From positions 124,001-188,000 of the forward strand of contig WPIO01000078.1 of assembly GCA_009760855.2 (NCBI GenBank): a DNA stretch of 64,000 bases, read 5' to 3'. The notes under the pieces are model-generated. The model worked only from the letters and a program-made list of their open reading frames with translations, had not been told where the DNA came from and searched no databases. The translations under genes and the position numbers were made by a program. This DNA comes from Cristatella mucedo (taxonomy: Eukaryota > Bryozoa > Phylactolaemata > Cristatellidae). Positions within the stretch are counted from its first letter, which is position 1; each line of letters opens with the position of its first letter. Positions 1 to 10,255 of the stretch are shown here, piece by piece.

Positions 1-1040
1 GGCATTGTAGAAGTCGGATCGAGATTTAATTGTAATAAGATGATAAGCAAACTTTAAATTTTTATAATTCGTGAGATGACGTCTACTAGCTACCTAATCC
101 TAAAGAAAAGTTCTTACGCTTTGAGTGCACTTTAGAAGATTATTATGTGCAACACTCAGTCGTTGTATCAGCGTGCAGTTGCAGATAGAGATACGTTACG
201 TTACATTCCTAATCCGTAGGCAAATGAAGTCATAGAAGCACCACTAGCCGTCAATAGGGTCAATTAAATTTGAAACTCACGAAAGAGCTCTCCGGAAATT
301 CAAAACCAAACCCCACTATTAACTTTTAGTCGCTACCAAAAGAAAGCTCTAGGGAATTACTGAAATAATTTTTAGCAAGATCGAGTTCATAGTGCCGTGT
401 TCCAATAATGTGCCGTTCACAATTTTCTTGTCCTGAAGCAATAGTTGCTTTTTCTAATCGAACTGATGACGAGGATCGGTATCGCACGAAAGCGAAGTCG
501 CGGGCCCGCGAGGTGCACGCCTTTACTGGCGCAGAGCGAGCGCAGCGACTTGGACAGCATTTCTGTCGCTGCACGCTTGGTTGGACAGCATTGCTCAACG
601 CTGGCTTTCTTCTACTCGCATCGCCGCTTTTCCACCTGAACCTGATCTGAATGTACGCGGCGTGACCCGTGCGACGGACCCCGGAGCGAGCCGGTCTTGC
701 AATCGTACGCAGAATCGGTGCTCTTCGTCTTAGCGAACGTCATTTGAGGGCATGAATAAGAACAATGTCCTTAAATTATAAATGCCTCTCTCACGATTTG
801 AGCCGAAAATTTGAGAGTTCTAATCAACATTCAAGATACTTGAGGCTCTAGTTTCGCGCGTCCTTCGACCGACTTAATGGTTTCAGCTCTCACACTCACA
901 CTCGGCATGCGGTCGCAGCTGATGAGGGACTGCGATGAGTACTTACGTCGAGATGATGAGTACTATCGTCGTATAGCTTCGTCGATCGTCGGGTGGGCCG
1001 CGGTGCTTCCCGGCCGTATTGTTATCTGTCACGGTGCATA
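1..1040. other. Intergenic sequence, no recognisable gene
   Basis: Short open frames occur on both strands but none resembles a known protein or has exon-like features. A GC-rich patch lies near 480-560. Two short imperfect copies of a GATGAGTACT-containing motif occur near 932-966. Confidence 0.5.
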
Positions 1041-1060
1041 AGACTGGAGCCTCCAACACT
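1041..1060 (+). repeat. Dispersed motif related to the 25-bp inverted repeat
   Basis: The bases agactggagcctccaacact repeat, with a one-base difference, the core of the motif found at 1,436-1,460 and in reverse at 2,057-2,081. Confidence 0.6.
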
Positions 1061-1093
1061 TAGCCTGGGTACATGCATATTATATAGTACGCT

Positions 1094-1260
1094 GAAATTC
1101 GTTGGAATTGGGGCTTCAATTGGGGCTTCAATTGGGGCTTCAATTGGGGCTTCAATTGGGGCTTCAATTGGGGCTTCAATTGGGGCTTGAAGCCCCAATT
1201 GAATTGGGGCTTGAAGCCCCAATTGAATTGGGGCTTGAAGCCCCAATTCCAACGAATTTC
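1094..1260. repeat. 167-bp palindromic tandem repeat (GGGGCTTCAATT unit)
   Basis: Starting at 1,107, about seven direct copies of the 12-mer GGGGCTTCAATT are followed by about two and a half copies of a 24-bp unit that is itself palindromic (GGGGCTTGAAGCCCC plus AATTGAATT). The block opens with GAAATTCGTTGGAATTGGGG and closes with the exact reverse complement, so the first and last 26 bases form a perfect inverted repeat. The whole block can fold into one long hairpin or several small ones. Open frames across it are by-products of the repeat. Confidence 0.9.
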
Positions 1261-1275
1261 CGGTTGGTCGAACTT

Positions 1276-1340
1276 GCGGGCGTGTCATGCGCGGGAGTGT
1301 CATGCATTGTGGGCGTGTCATGCATTGTGGGCGTGTCATC
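1276..1340 (+). repeat. 18-bp tandem repeat, GTGGGCGTGTCATGCATT type
   Basis: About three and a half copies of a unit with core GGGCGTGTCATGCATTGT run in tandem, the first two less exact. A related piece occurs in reverse near 1,996-2,013 (gatgacacgcccacaatg). Confidence 0.8.
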
Positions 1341-1435
1341 GTATCTATTGGATGTACTCGTTTCCCGGTGAGCCTCATTCTAGCTATAATATAAATTGAA
1401 ATCACGGTACACCTAGGCTATACATAACCGGCACT

Positions 1436-1460
1436 CGGCGAGACTGGGAGCCTCCAACAC
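1436..1460 (+). repeat. Left arm of a distant 25-bp perfect inverted repeat
   Basis: These 25 bases are the exact reverse complement of 2,057-2,081, about 600 bp away. Core: GACTGGGAGCCTCCAACAC. They may be ends of a decayed small element or parts of dispersed repeats in opposite orientation. Confidence 0.7.
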
Positions 1461-1490
1461 TTCGCTCCGTAGTTGCATATGCCGTACCGG

Positions 1491-1560
1491 CACTTCAAGA
1501 TTCGAACCACCGACTTCGGTCACGGTGAGCGGGCGCCTCAACCTCAGGGCTCTATCGGCC
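1491..1560 (-). repeat. tRNA-like sequence, probable SINE head or tRNA pseudogene
   Basis: Read on the minus strand, the stretch has a good internal B box (GGTTCGAATCT, 1,498-1,508) and an A-box-like segment near 1,533-1,556 at tRNA-like spacing. A clean cloverleaf cannot be drawn by eye, so an intact tRNA is unlikely. A tRNA-derived SINE head is the likeliest reading because two other tRNA-like SINE heads occur in the window. Confidence 0.4.
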
Positions 1561-1650
1561 CTCGAAAGGAAGGGCGATAATATAATATATATCTTAATAA
1601 TATGCATGTACCCAGGCTAGGTTTGGTTGGCTGGGACCGGACTGCTATAA

Positions 1651-1669
1651 TTAGGGTTAGGGTTTAGGG
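1651..1669 (+). repeat. Short interstitial telomere-like tract
   Basis: TTAGGG TTAGGG TTTAGGG, three units only, surrounded by unique sequence. This matches the common animal telomere repeat but is far too short to be a chromosome end. Confidence 0.6.
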
Positions 1670-2056
1670 CTAGGCCGGGGTCGGACCTACGGCATGTGTG
1701 GGACGTGAGGTTGTGGGGGCTCGCCGGCGCGTGGTGGCGGCGTGACGAAGAGCGAAGTCCCCCACAAGCGAGTCGTGGCTTTGTCGACGACGGCTGTATT
1801 GTGTGATCTAGCAGCCGTCGTGCGTGCTGCTCCAGGTCACGTGGTGTTGAGAGAGAGAAGAGAGTGAATGGCGCGCGTGCAGGCCGACGCACGGGCAGAA
1901 AGTGAACTGCGCGGCAAGGAACGCGTCACGTGCCGGCAAGGAGCGTTCCCGTTGGGCGAACGGAACTTCGGCTGGGGGTGGAACCACGTGACGGCGATGA
2001 CACGCCCACAATGTCACCGGGTCTCTTGGGTAGCAATGTTGGCCATGTAAGTCGTG

Positions 2057-2081
2057 GTGTTGGAGGCTCCCAGTCTCGCCG
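2057..2081 (-). repeat. Right arm of the 25-bp perfect inverted repeat
   Basis: Exact reverse complement of 1,436-1,460. The flanks beyond the 25 bases do not obviously continue the match. Confidence 0.7.
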
Positions 2082-2631
2082 AGTTATGCACCTGGATTCG
2101 TGCAGGCGTGCTCCGGCGATGCTGCCACGCACGCAAGGGAACGAGTACCCAAGGCCCGAGCGGAGCTGGATAGCTCGCTCGTTGTTTAGACTTGTATATT
2201 CCACGTTCCCCGTTTAGCGTGTTCGTGACCCCCCCCCCCCGTGTGTTGGCGTCTTTCGGCCGAAGCTCTCGACTGTTGTAGTTGTCGACTCGGACTAGCC
2301 AAGCAGTTACTCAGCCAGCCTGGTTTTGGACGGCGTACGCTCGTACTGTTGGATTTGGAGTCGGTACAACGACAGGAGTGCAGAAGCCGACTGACCCCAA
2401 CTAACACGTTTGTTGGCGCTTGCTGCGTCGTCTTGCGCCCCCATAGTGTACTGTGTATAGAACCCTCCCTGTAGACTTGTTTAGTTCCCCTGTTGTTGTT
2501 GGCGTATGCGTTATTATAAAGAGGTTTAACCTGACGGCCGCTCGTCTTACCCTAGCTCAGCCGCACGGCGAGCGGCAGCGTGGCCGAGTATGGTTGGGTA
2601 TCTTCGCTAGCCGAGTGGGCAGGTGGAAACG

Positions 2632-2670
2632 AGTGGGCGCGACCAGAGCTTTGCACCGGTCGCGCCCACT
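2632..2670. repeat. Perfect 13-bp hairpin, GC-rich
   Basis: AGTGGGCGCGACC (2,632-2,644) pairs perfectly with GGTCGCGCCCACT (2,658-2,670) across a 13-base loop. Function unknown. No U-tract follows, and bacterial-type terminators are not expected here. Confidence 0.7.
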
Positions 2671-3279
2671 TCGCTCTGGACTCGCGCTGCGCCTTTGTCG
2701 GCGGAAAAGGTGCTGGCGAGCGTCGTTCGTCGATGAATTCGGCTTCGGGTAGCGCCGGGCGAGATTCATGCGCGACTTGCGACAGAATAGGTAGATGCTC
2801 TAGTAAAGAACTAGATTTCAGTGAGCCCTACAGCTGCCCGTTATCAGAACAGATCATAAAAGCATCGGCGGGCGGGAGTTAGCAGAGGAAGCAGGGGTTC
2901 ACGGGAGTCTCGCGCCCAGAGCTGCCTGGCAACCACCTGTTCTATCTTACTCCTGCTGTTACCCTACAGTTTTACTTGCATTTATTATGACTATCATTAT
3001 AAGTTACCAGTCAAGTGTGGGTTGGCATCGCCTTGCGCGCCTAAAAATGATTATTTTCTAAGGAAAATGATGACTTGCAAATAAATGCCAAAGCCTTTTA
3101 ATGGCGCCGCCGATTGAACTAAATCTCTCTCTCTTTCTCTTAGCACTTTACTTGTGTTGGAATGGAAGAGTGCCTATTGCATACGACTATACCGATGTGA
3201 ACGTTGTTATTTATATCCAATTTGAGTTGTTGGTGTAAGCATTTTGAAAGATAAAAATAGATACAGTATAACCATACGC

Positions 3280-3352
3280 AAAATGCCTAGAGGCATTCAT
3301 TTCTCCAAGGGCGATATACAAATGTCACTACTATTATTACTATTATTAATGT
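3280..3352 (+). mobile_element. Solo 3' tail of a diverged CR1/L2-like retrotransposon
   Basis: The stretch contains a degenerate version of the 3' hairpin seen in the other elements of the window (a ...GCCTAGAG... arm followed by ...GGGCGATATACAAATG...) and ends in an (ATT)n-like tract. No coding part is attached, so this is an extremely 5'-truncated copy. Confidence 0.55.
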
Positions 3353-3654
3353 TATTTAGACACTTGAAATGTACCTAGACTTAGCTAATAAAATAAGTTA
3401 CGCCAATACAAAGTAGAATAGTACAATGTGAACTAGGCTCACAGCAGCAAGTCTGGCGAAGAGTAGCTGGCGCTGTAAACTGTATAACCACTAACCCTAT
3501 ATACTCAAAACACTAAACAGGTGTTGAATCAAGTCTCCCGTAGCAACTTTAGAGCCCCAGGTACCTTCTTGCATGTTCCGATCGAGAGCCTCGACGTATT
3601 CCCTCCATACTGGCTCGTAACCACGCCGGTCGCACGTTTTGTTTGTGTTAATAA
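3353..3654. other. Short spacer, nothing recognised
   Basis: About 300 bp of AT-rich sequence between a solo LINE tail and the (ATT)n tail of the next element, with no motif I can name. Confidence 0.4.
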
Positions 3655-4380
3655 TAATAATTATAATAATGCACTTGATAAAGCGCCCTCAGAGAACTTA
3701 ATCTCTTTCTAGGCGCTTTACATTTGCTGCAAAGGGAAATGCAATTGAATGGCAAGTAAAATCATGCTTGAAAAACAAACAAAATGAATAACATGGTTAG
3801 TGGCAGCATGCACAGTGTCAGCACGCATATGTACGTGAAGGACGAATCACAGGGACCCACTAAATGCTGTCCTAAATAGGTGCGTTTTTAAGTTCCTTTT
3901 AAATGTGGTAAGGTCAGGGGATGTTCTGACGCAGGTTGGGAGGGAGTTCCAGTCTGTGGGAGCATACAAACTGAATGCATGGTCTCCAAAGGATTTAAGG
4001 TTTGTACGAGGTATTTGTAGACTGTTGGATTCCAAAAAGCGGGTGGTACGATGCTTAGTCTGATGGGGGAGTATGTCGGAGAGATAGGCTGGAGCCATAG
4101 AATGAAGGGACCTAAAAGTGAGCGACAAAACCTTGAAGTCAATCCGTTGCTTGACTGGTAGCCAGTGCAGGTCGGCGAGAAGTGGAGTAATGTGGCAACT
4201 GCGACGCTCACGACAGACAAGCCTAGCTGCAGAGTTTTGCACCAGCTGCAATCGCCTGATCGCACATGCTGGTAAGCCAGTGAGCAGTGCGTTGCAGAAG
4301 TCAAGACGGGATTTCACGAGTGCATGGACCAACTTGGACGTGGTATCCTTATCTAAACAAGCCCGAATTTTAGCAATGTT
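3655..4380 (-). pseudogene. L2-like non-LTR retrotransposon, family A, 3' part
   Basis: Minus-strand copy of the main L2-like family. It holds the tail (ATT-rich at 3,648-3,670), the 3' hairpin (3,675-3,715), the 3' UTR and the C-terminal third of the reverse-transcriptase protein. The reading frame 3,847-4,332 is open and carries the family's conserved segments (SRLDFCNALLTGLP, LHWLPVKQRIDFKVLSL, WNSLPTC). It is interrupted at 4,380 by a family B insertion and continues at 5,366. The six bases AATGTT at 4,375-4,380 reappear at 5,366-5,371 as a target-site duplication. Confidence 0.85.
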
Positions 4381-5365
4381 AAACTGAATGCTTGCCTTGC
4401 CGACATTCGATCCTGGATGTCGGAAAACTTCCTGAAATTAAATGACGATAAAACCGAACTGCTTCTCATAGGACACCCTAAACGTGTGGCTGGATTAAAA
4501 GGCTTTGCTGTTCTAATAGGTGATGCTATTGTGGAACCTTCACCACGTGCTCATAATCTAGGTGTCGTGTTCGACAGCTGCCTCAATTTCAAAAGCTTCA
4601 TTCAGAAGACTACTTCTACAGCTAGACATCACATCCGATCCCTATCCAAGATTAGGAGCTGTCTCCCACAGTGGCTTGTGAAACTGTTAACTGGCTCTTT
4701 AGTTCTGTCTCGGCTTGATTATTGTAATTCCCTTTTGGCTGGGCTGCCAAAGAAAGCTATTATACCACTACAGCGGACTATGAATATGGCTGCAAGGCTG
4801 GTCTTCAAGTTCCAGCGGTTTAAGCACGTGTCCCCTTTGCTGAAAGAGCTAGGATGGTTTCCGGTTGAGCAAAGCATACAGAGCAAAGTTCTTACGCTGA
4901 CCCACAAGGCCCGCCACGGCTTGGCTCCTTTGTACCTAGCTGAACTGCTGCATCAGTTTTAGCCTTTTCGTGCCCTAAGGTCCTCTGTGAACAACAAATT
5001 ACCTGTCCCATTCCTCCGCTTAAAGACAGTTGGCGACAGAAGCTTTAGCTCTGCGGGTCCTAGACTGTGGAACTCGCTTCCACAATTCTTGCGCAACGAC
5101 AACTACTCTCCTACTGCCGACTATGGCACATCTTTTTCAGCGGTCCTGAACTGCTACTTCTATGCTACTCACTACCTCAACTGCTCTCCTAACTCTGCTA
5201 TGCTTCCCACTTTCTCTTTGTTGCGTGAGACGAAGTCTGTTGGCTACTGAATGCGTACCGAAAGCCGCTTAGGCTGTGAGTGTGCTATACAAAACTCTCC
5301 TGCGTAACACCCACATGGTCTTTATGACTTTGTGGAGTTATATATGGAGATACATTACATTACAT
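4381..5365 (+). mobile_element. Family B CR1/L2-like retrotransposon, 5'-truncated, nested insertion
   Basis: A second, distinct non-LTR family inserted in plus orientation inside the family A copy. The coding part starts just downstream of the RT catalytic box (segment DIRSWMSENFLKLNDDKTE) and runs to about 5,250 in one frame, broken by a single in-frame TAG at 4,960-4,962. Visible conserved segments are SRLDYCNSLLAGLPKKAI, LKELGWFPVEQ and GPRLWNSLPQFLR, homologous to but clearly different from family A. The 3' UTR ends in a (TACAT)n tract at 5,350-5,365, unlike the (ATT)n of family A. AATGTT flanks both ends. The endonuclease and catalytic RT parts are missing, so it cannot be autonomous. 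Confidence 0.85.
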
Positions 5366-5721
5366 AATGTTGTGAAGCTGAAAATAGGCAGATTTGACTG
5401 TGGAGCTGATATGGTCGTCTAACGAGAGGTCGCTTTGGAATATGACACCTAGATTTCGAGCTGATTCGACAGGAGATGCTGGCAGAGCCAATTTTGAGAG
5501 ACAGCCTCACCAATCTCTGAATCACACTGGGTTTGCCCATAACTCGTAAGTTAGTTTTATCATTGTTTAGTTTTAGAAAATTTGCGGCCATCCATGTGCG
5601 GATGTCATCAATGCATGCAGCAAGTGAGGTGAAAGAATTTGAGGTGCTCGAAGGCTGGGAGGGATCAAAGCAAAGGTACAACTGAGTGTCATCCGCATAG
5701 AAGTGAAAGCCTAGATTGTGC
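5366..5721 (-). pseudogene. Family A L2-like element, continuation upstream of the nested insertion
   Basis: Continues the minus-strand element of 3,655-4,380 after the family B insertion. It encodes the RT region around the catalytic YADD box (segment FYADDTQLYLCF is readable in the frame 5,355-5,828) and the segment after it. Homology to the intact copies stops at about 5,721, just upstream of the catalytic box, which marks the 5' truncation point of the original insertion. Confidence 0.8.
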
Positions 5722-6254
5722 CTGAAACAGATACGCACTTCCTGAAGCTGCTTCTCCGTGCGCGTTTGGCATGCAATCGGCGGGCGAATGTGACCACACA
5801 AGACCGTCCTGGCGGTTCCGTGCTTCATTTTTTTAAATGCAAATAGTCACTATTAGGCCGAAAAGGTCACGTGCTAAGACCCGCTTACGACTCCCCGAAA
5901 ATGCTCAATATATGACTGAGCTGGTGTGCAGCTGACCGGCAACTTAACAAGAAGAACGACAGCTTTCCAGGAGTCAGTCGATGCAGATGGTTCGAGAGAC
6001 GGCACCTTTGAGAGACGGAAATGCCTTCGCCCTTTGTAGGGAGAAGCTACCTAATCTGCATATATATTCGGCGCTCATTGAATTGTTCGAGTTATAAAAT
6101 AGTTTTTAGGAGCGATCGTCTAATATTTAAATGGCTTGATGCCTGTTCATGGTGACAGATTTCAGTTTTTAAGCACTAGCTCGCTGGATGCGGTACCCGG
6201 AAAGGGCTGCGGCTAGCGGCCCCTCTCCACGCTGCCGAAGCGCCTCCGGTGGGC
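5722..6254. other. Unrecognised sequence between LINE copy and satellite
   Basis: No open frame of interest and no repeat motif that I recognise. Confidence 0.4.
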
Positions 6255-8610
6255 TGTAAAGTGGTCAATAGCCGTCGATTGCCATGCATTGCCCAAGATT
6301 GAACGTGAAAAATGGCAGTATTTGGGTACAGAGTGAGCGTCATTTAGTTTGATAATTAAAAATTCAATCAGCCGACTTCCAGCAAATCTGAAACAGATTC
6401 CAGTAGAGGCCGGGCCATTGCCGTCGATTGCCGTGCATTGCCGTCGATTGTGCCTTTGTCAATTGTTGAAAAGGATGTGGCTGCACGTTTAATGCAGTGT
6501 AGTGCAATGCGCAAGAAAATGTGGAGCCCTCAGCAAATGCCGGTCAATTTGTAACGGACCATTCTGGATTGGGATTATTTCCCCGGGCCATTGCCGTCGA
6601 TTGAACGCAATTGGTGAACGTTATATTCGCGCATAGATACATGTTACAAGTGGAATGAGAGTTTCAGTTTCTTGCAGCCAATCTCGTCAATTGTCCATGG
6701 ATTGGGCTATCGGCCCCGACCATTGCTGTGGATTGCGGCGCATTGCTGACAGTTAACAAGCAAACCATCTTGAAAATGCCACGAATTTACTTTGGACGCA
6801 GCGGAATGTTATATGTAATGACAATTGGGGCTCTGCACTGCAAATTTCTCGTCATTTTGTCTCGAATTGGGGTATTGGCCCGGGAATTGCCATTAATTGC
6901 TCGCGATTAAACGTTCACGATTAGTTGGAAGAATGTGATTGCACTTTAAACACAGTGGGCTGAGACAAGTAATATAAATTTGATCTTGGCCCAGTCACTT
7001 TCCGGTGGTTTGCGATGGATCATAATGGATTGCCGTATTTTCCCAGGCCATTGCCGATGATTGCCATGCATTGCCCAAGATTGACAAGTCAGAAATGGTT
7101 GAAAGAGTTGGAAGTATGTGCGGGGGCGCAGTGAAATGTTACGTGGAATGGTGAATCTGAGTTCGGTGCAGCCGACGTGTCGTCGATTTGCCTTGGATTG
7201 CGGTATTGGTCCCTGCCATAGCTTTTGAATGCTGTGTATTGATGGCAATTAACGTGAAATATAGCTTGAAAGTCCTATGATTTCACTTTTGGCTCAAATA
7301 AATGTGAAATGCGACGACAATTGGCATTTCGTGCAGCCAATTTGTGGTCAACTTGCTACGGATTCTAGTGGATGGCTGCTTCGGGCCGAGTCGTAGATTG
7401 CCAAACATTGCCCGAGATTGTACAAGCAAAATTACTGAAAATGATGTGTTTGACTTTAACCAGTGTGCTTTGTAACATGCATTCAAAATTAGAGCGATGC
7501 GAAACCGATTTCAGGGCATTTTGCATCAGATTTCTAAGATTGCGGTATTGGCCCAGGCCATGGCAGTGCATTGCTGCAGAATGGTCGATGCAAATACAAT
7601 AAAAAGTTAGGCGACTACACAACAACCGAAGAGTAGAGCAGCTTGCAATCAAAATTAGAGCTTCTAGTGCAGGCATTCTGGTCGCTGTTCGGCGGATGGC
7701 AGTGGATTAAGGTGGATTGTGGTGTGGGACCAGGCCGTTGCAGTCTATTGCAATGCATTGCATGCGAACGCGAGTGCACAATCGAGCAAAATATTTTGTG
7801 GGTGCATTTTGAACTGAGTGTAATCCTATATGCAATGTCCATTAGACCTTCGCGTTGGCGATTTGAGGATGATTTATATTGGAATAGAGTGGATTGCCGT
7901 AGTTTGTCAGGTTATTTCAGGCAATTATCGCTCATTGCCATAGTGCGAGGATGCACAATTATTTTTTATTTTTTGTGGTGGTGCACTTAAAACGGCGCAC
8001 TTTAAGATGCAATAAAAACTGAAGCTCGTCGCAATCTATTTTGATTTTTTGCTGTGGATTCAAGTGGATTTTGGTATTGGCCCGGGCTACTGTAGTCAAT
8101 TGTAGTGCATTGCACGAGAACAGCCTTGGCAATGCAAGTGAAATTGTTAAGTAATATTCGCAGAGTGTGCTGTCATATGCAATACAAAAAAGCAGCTTTT
8201 CGAACAGGATTTCTTTCGTTGAGGTAGATGTGGTGAATTGAGGTATTGACATGGGGCATCGTAATTATATTTAAGAAGAATCCGTGAAAACGTTCGAGCG
8301 AAATCTCGTGAAAATTTTTGGGGTACATTTCACACGTAGCGTAGTTTGATATTCCAAACTTTTTGTAGCTGTAGGCAGCTGATTTTTGGTGGATTTGAAG
8401 GGAACTAAAGTGCTTGTGGCGGATTGCAGTACAGGCATCCGGCGTTGAAGCTCATTTGCATAATTGCGAAGCACATGAAAGTTGATGGATAGATGAAAAT
8501 CGAACTTGAAGTACAATATCGGCCAAAATCTGAGGTCGGCAATGCTAATGTCTATTCGATGTTGGCCTAATTAGACTGAGTTTCGGTAGATTGCCGTTGA
8601 TTTCGGTAAT
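6255..8610. repeat. Ancient diverged satellite, period about 170 bp, roughly 14 copies
   Basis: The words GGTATTGG(CCC), GCATTGCC and (G)GATTG recur with a steady rhythm. GGTATTG lies at 6,871, 7,202, 7,544, 8,073 and 8,242, giving intervals of 331, 342, 529 and 169, that is 2, 2, 3 and 1 periods of about 165-176. GCATTGC-type words near 6,288, 6,431, 6,740, 7,067, 7,403, 7,568, 7,752 and 8,105 fit the same phase. A typical unit runs: GTGGATTGCGGTATTGGCCC, a CCATTGCCGTCGATTGCC stretch, an AT-rich middle with AATGTTATATG-like words, then GTGCAGCCAATT. Units are strongly diverged, so the array is old. The open frames here are by-products. Confidence 0.8.
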
Positions 8611-9846
8611 TAGTCGAACTCCATGCTGCATGTCTCGCATGTTCGTTCTACCACCTCGTCACGCGGCTCTCGTGTGTGCCCGTACGGCATGTAGTATTCG
8701 GTACACGAATGGCGATTTATGTACAGATAGATGTAGGTCTGCAGATAGATACGTCGGCCTGGCAAGCGTGTGAGTGACTTCTACCCAGTCCCACTAGCTG
8801 ACGAGGCTCGGGATCACATGAGCCGCTGACTGCCCTTCGGGCGGCATCCGGAGAGAAGTCACCCCCCCCCCAGAAATTAATGCTATTTGCTCGCAATGAA
8901 TTATTGACTTTTCAAGAGCAGACATTAGGCGAATCTTCTAAGGTCTTCAGCGATTTTCCTACTGACTGACTGACCCATGGGATTCAGCATCCCTCGAACG
9001 TATATTTCATGAAAGCATCGAGTCCAGCCTGCCCATTTTTCAATTTTATGAGGTTCATAAAAAGTGTCAAGGTACGCCAGGTTTGGGTTAAGGTAAACAG
9101 CCAGTCCTGAGAACCTCCGATTGGCCTCTTGACTTGATGCTAAAGGCTACTTAAGTGAACGGCTATTTCAACCCTCCAGCAAGGCCTAGTTTGAATGCAT
9201 TACAATTGCATGAAATTCTAGCTGTCAAGATCAGCTGAAATCGCGTTGAAAGAAACCAGTACGGCCATGCAACGGTGAAGCGTTCTTCAATAGTAATGCA
9301 AGGTGCTTCGCAGTGACTTAACCGTGGTCTCTCATTGGATGAGCGCTCTGAAAGTAGCGACGGGGATTTGAGACAGCCAAATTCAGCTCTGGCACTTTCC
9401 CTGAACCAGCGTCCAGACGAACAGGAGCAGCTTCTTCGCAACCGAGTTTATTTAGCATACCGGATGTGGCCGTGCAGCGTACACAAGCTACTCGAAGCTT
9501 GATGGCTCTCTCTACTTTCAACCGACGCCCGTTACAGGAACCACGCTTCAATGAATCATTGCAGTTATGCAGCAAGTGCAGGCTCACATTCAATGCTTGT
9601 GACCAGTCAGTCTGATTTCCAACCTTTAATGCAGAAAAGGTCGTCATATGAGAATAAAATAACCAAGTCTACTAAGAAAAGGGTACACCGGCAGCCATGC
9701 ACGAGAGAGATCAGCCACGTGCAGGAGATATCAGCCGCTCACATGAGAGATCAGCCGAGTTCGCCACCAAATCGCATTTGGTCGGTCGGTCCTGCCTGAA
9801 TTTTGCATACCTAGAGCATGCCTATTTTCTTACGTCCTTTCGCCAG
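8611..9846. other. Unrecognised intergenic sequence
   Basis: No gene or known repeat found. A C-run occurs near 8,863-8,872. Near 9,700-9,760 the word AGATCAGCC recurs three times at about 22-bp spacing, probably a short tandem repeat. Confidence 0.4.
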
Positions 9847-9942
9847 GACCAAACCGCAGTAGCCTCTGAAACGACGGACATTTCTGCTGACGACATCAAG
9901 ATCAGGTTGGTGCCATTCGAACCGAAACCACTGGAGCCGTAG
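9847..9942 (+). CDS. Candidate terminal coding exon of an unknown gene
   Basis: A pyrimidine-rich tract (tattttcttacgtcctttcg) ends in CAG at 9,844-9,846 and is followed by an open frame to a TAG at 9,940-9,942. The encoded end is acidic then basic/Pro-rich (ISADDIKIRLVPFEPKPLEP) and has a less repeat-like composition than neighbouring frames. I do not recognise the family. No upstream exon or close polyadenylation signal is evident, so it may be chance. Confidence 0.2.
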   Translation, partial: DQTAVASETTDISADDIKIRLVPFEPKPLEP

Positions 9943-10179
9943 TCGCTGCTGTCGAAGCCCAGTTTGTGGCCGATCGCGGGCTGGGCCCCGGCTCCTCGGC
10001 CCCATCTTGGCCTCCGGCCATCTTGGCCAGGCAGTGTCCAGCTCCGGAGCGCTCACAGTGAGCAGCTGCGGCGGTGGCGCTGCCGACATCCGTGGTTCGA
10101 ATTTGCAGGTCGTAGTCAGAGCCGATGTGGTGGATTGCCAGAGCCGGACCCTATTCAGAGTTCGGTCTGTCGGAAGCCT

Positions 10180-10255
10180 CCAGAACCGATCGGGTGTCAG
10201 CTCTAAGGGTTATCAAAAACTCCATTGACGGTCGCTTGCCAAGCATCAAATTAGA
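10180..10255 (+). repeat. Dispersed repeat, copy 1
   Basis: The segment with AGCTCTAAGGGTTATCA and GACGGTCGCTTGCC AAGCATCAAAT reappears with point differences at 10,930-10,997. It may belong to a SINE or another unknown dispersed family. Confidence 0.6.

Larger units (their letters stand above)
1670..3275. other. Intergenic sequence without a supported gene
   Basis: Contains a run of C near 2,230-2,240, the right arm of the 25-bp inverted repeat (2,057-2,081), a hairpin at 2,632-2,670, a short CT tract near 3,123-3,140 and an AATAAA near 3,081. Reading frames of 60-100 codons are present but look random in composition. Confidence 0.4.

Noticed and set aside
326-598. Minus-strand frame of 90 codons
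   Set aside because: No recognisable motif, overlapping frames on the other strand, and no exon signals.
1276-1340. CRISPR-like array
   Set aside because: Repeats are contiguous with no unique spacers, and the window is eukaryotic.
1022-1405. Repetitive frames over the 12-mer block
   Set aside because: Open in several frames at once because a 12-bp unit has no stop; not a gene.
6728-8516. Several frames of 60-115 codons
   Set aside because: They lie on the diverged 170-bp satellite, on both strands, with no conserved product between units.
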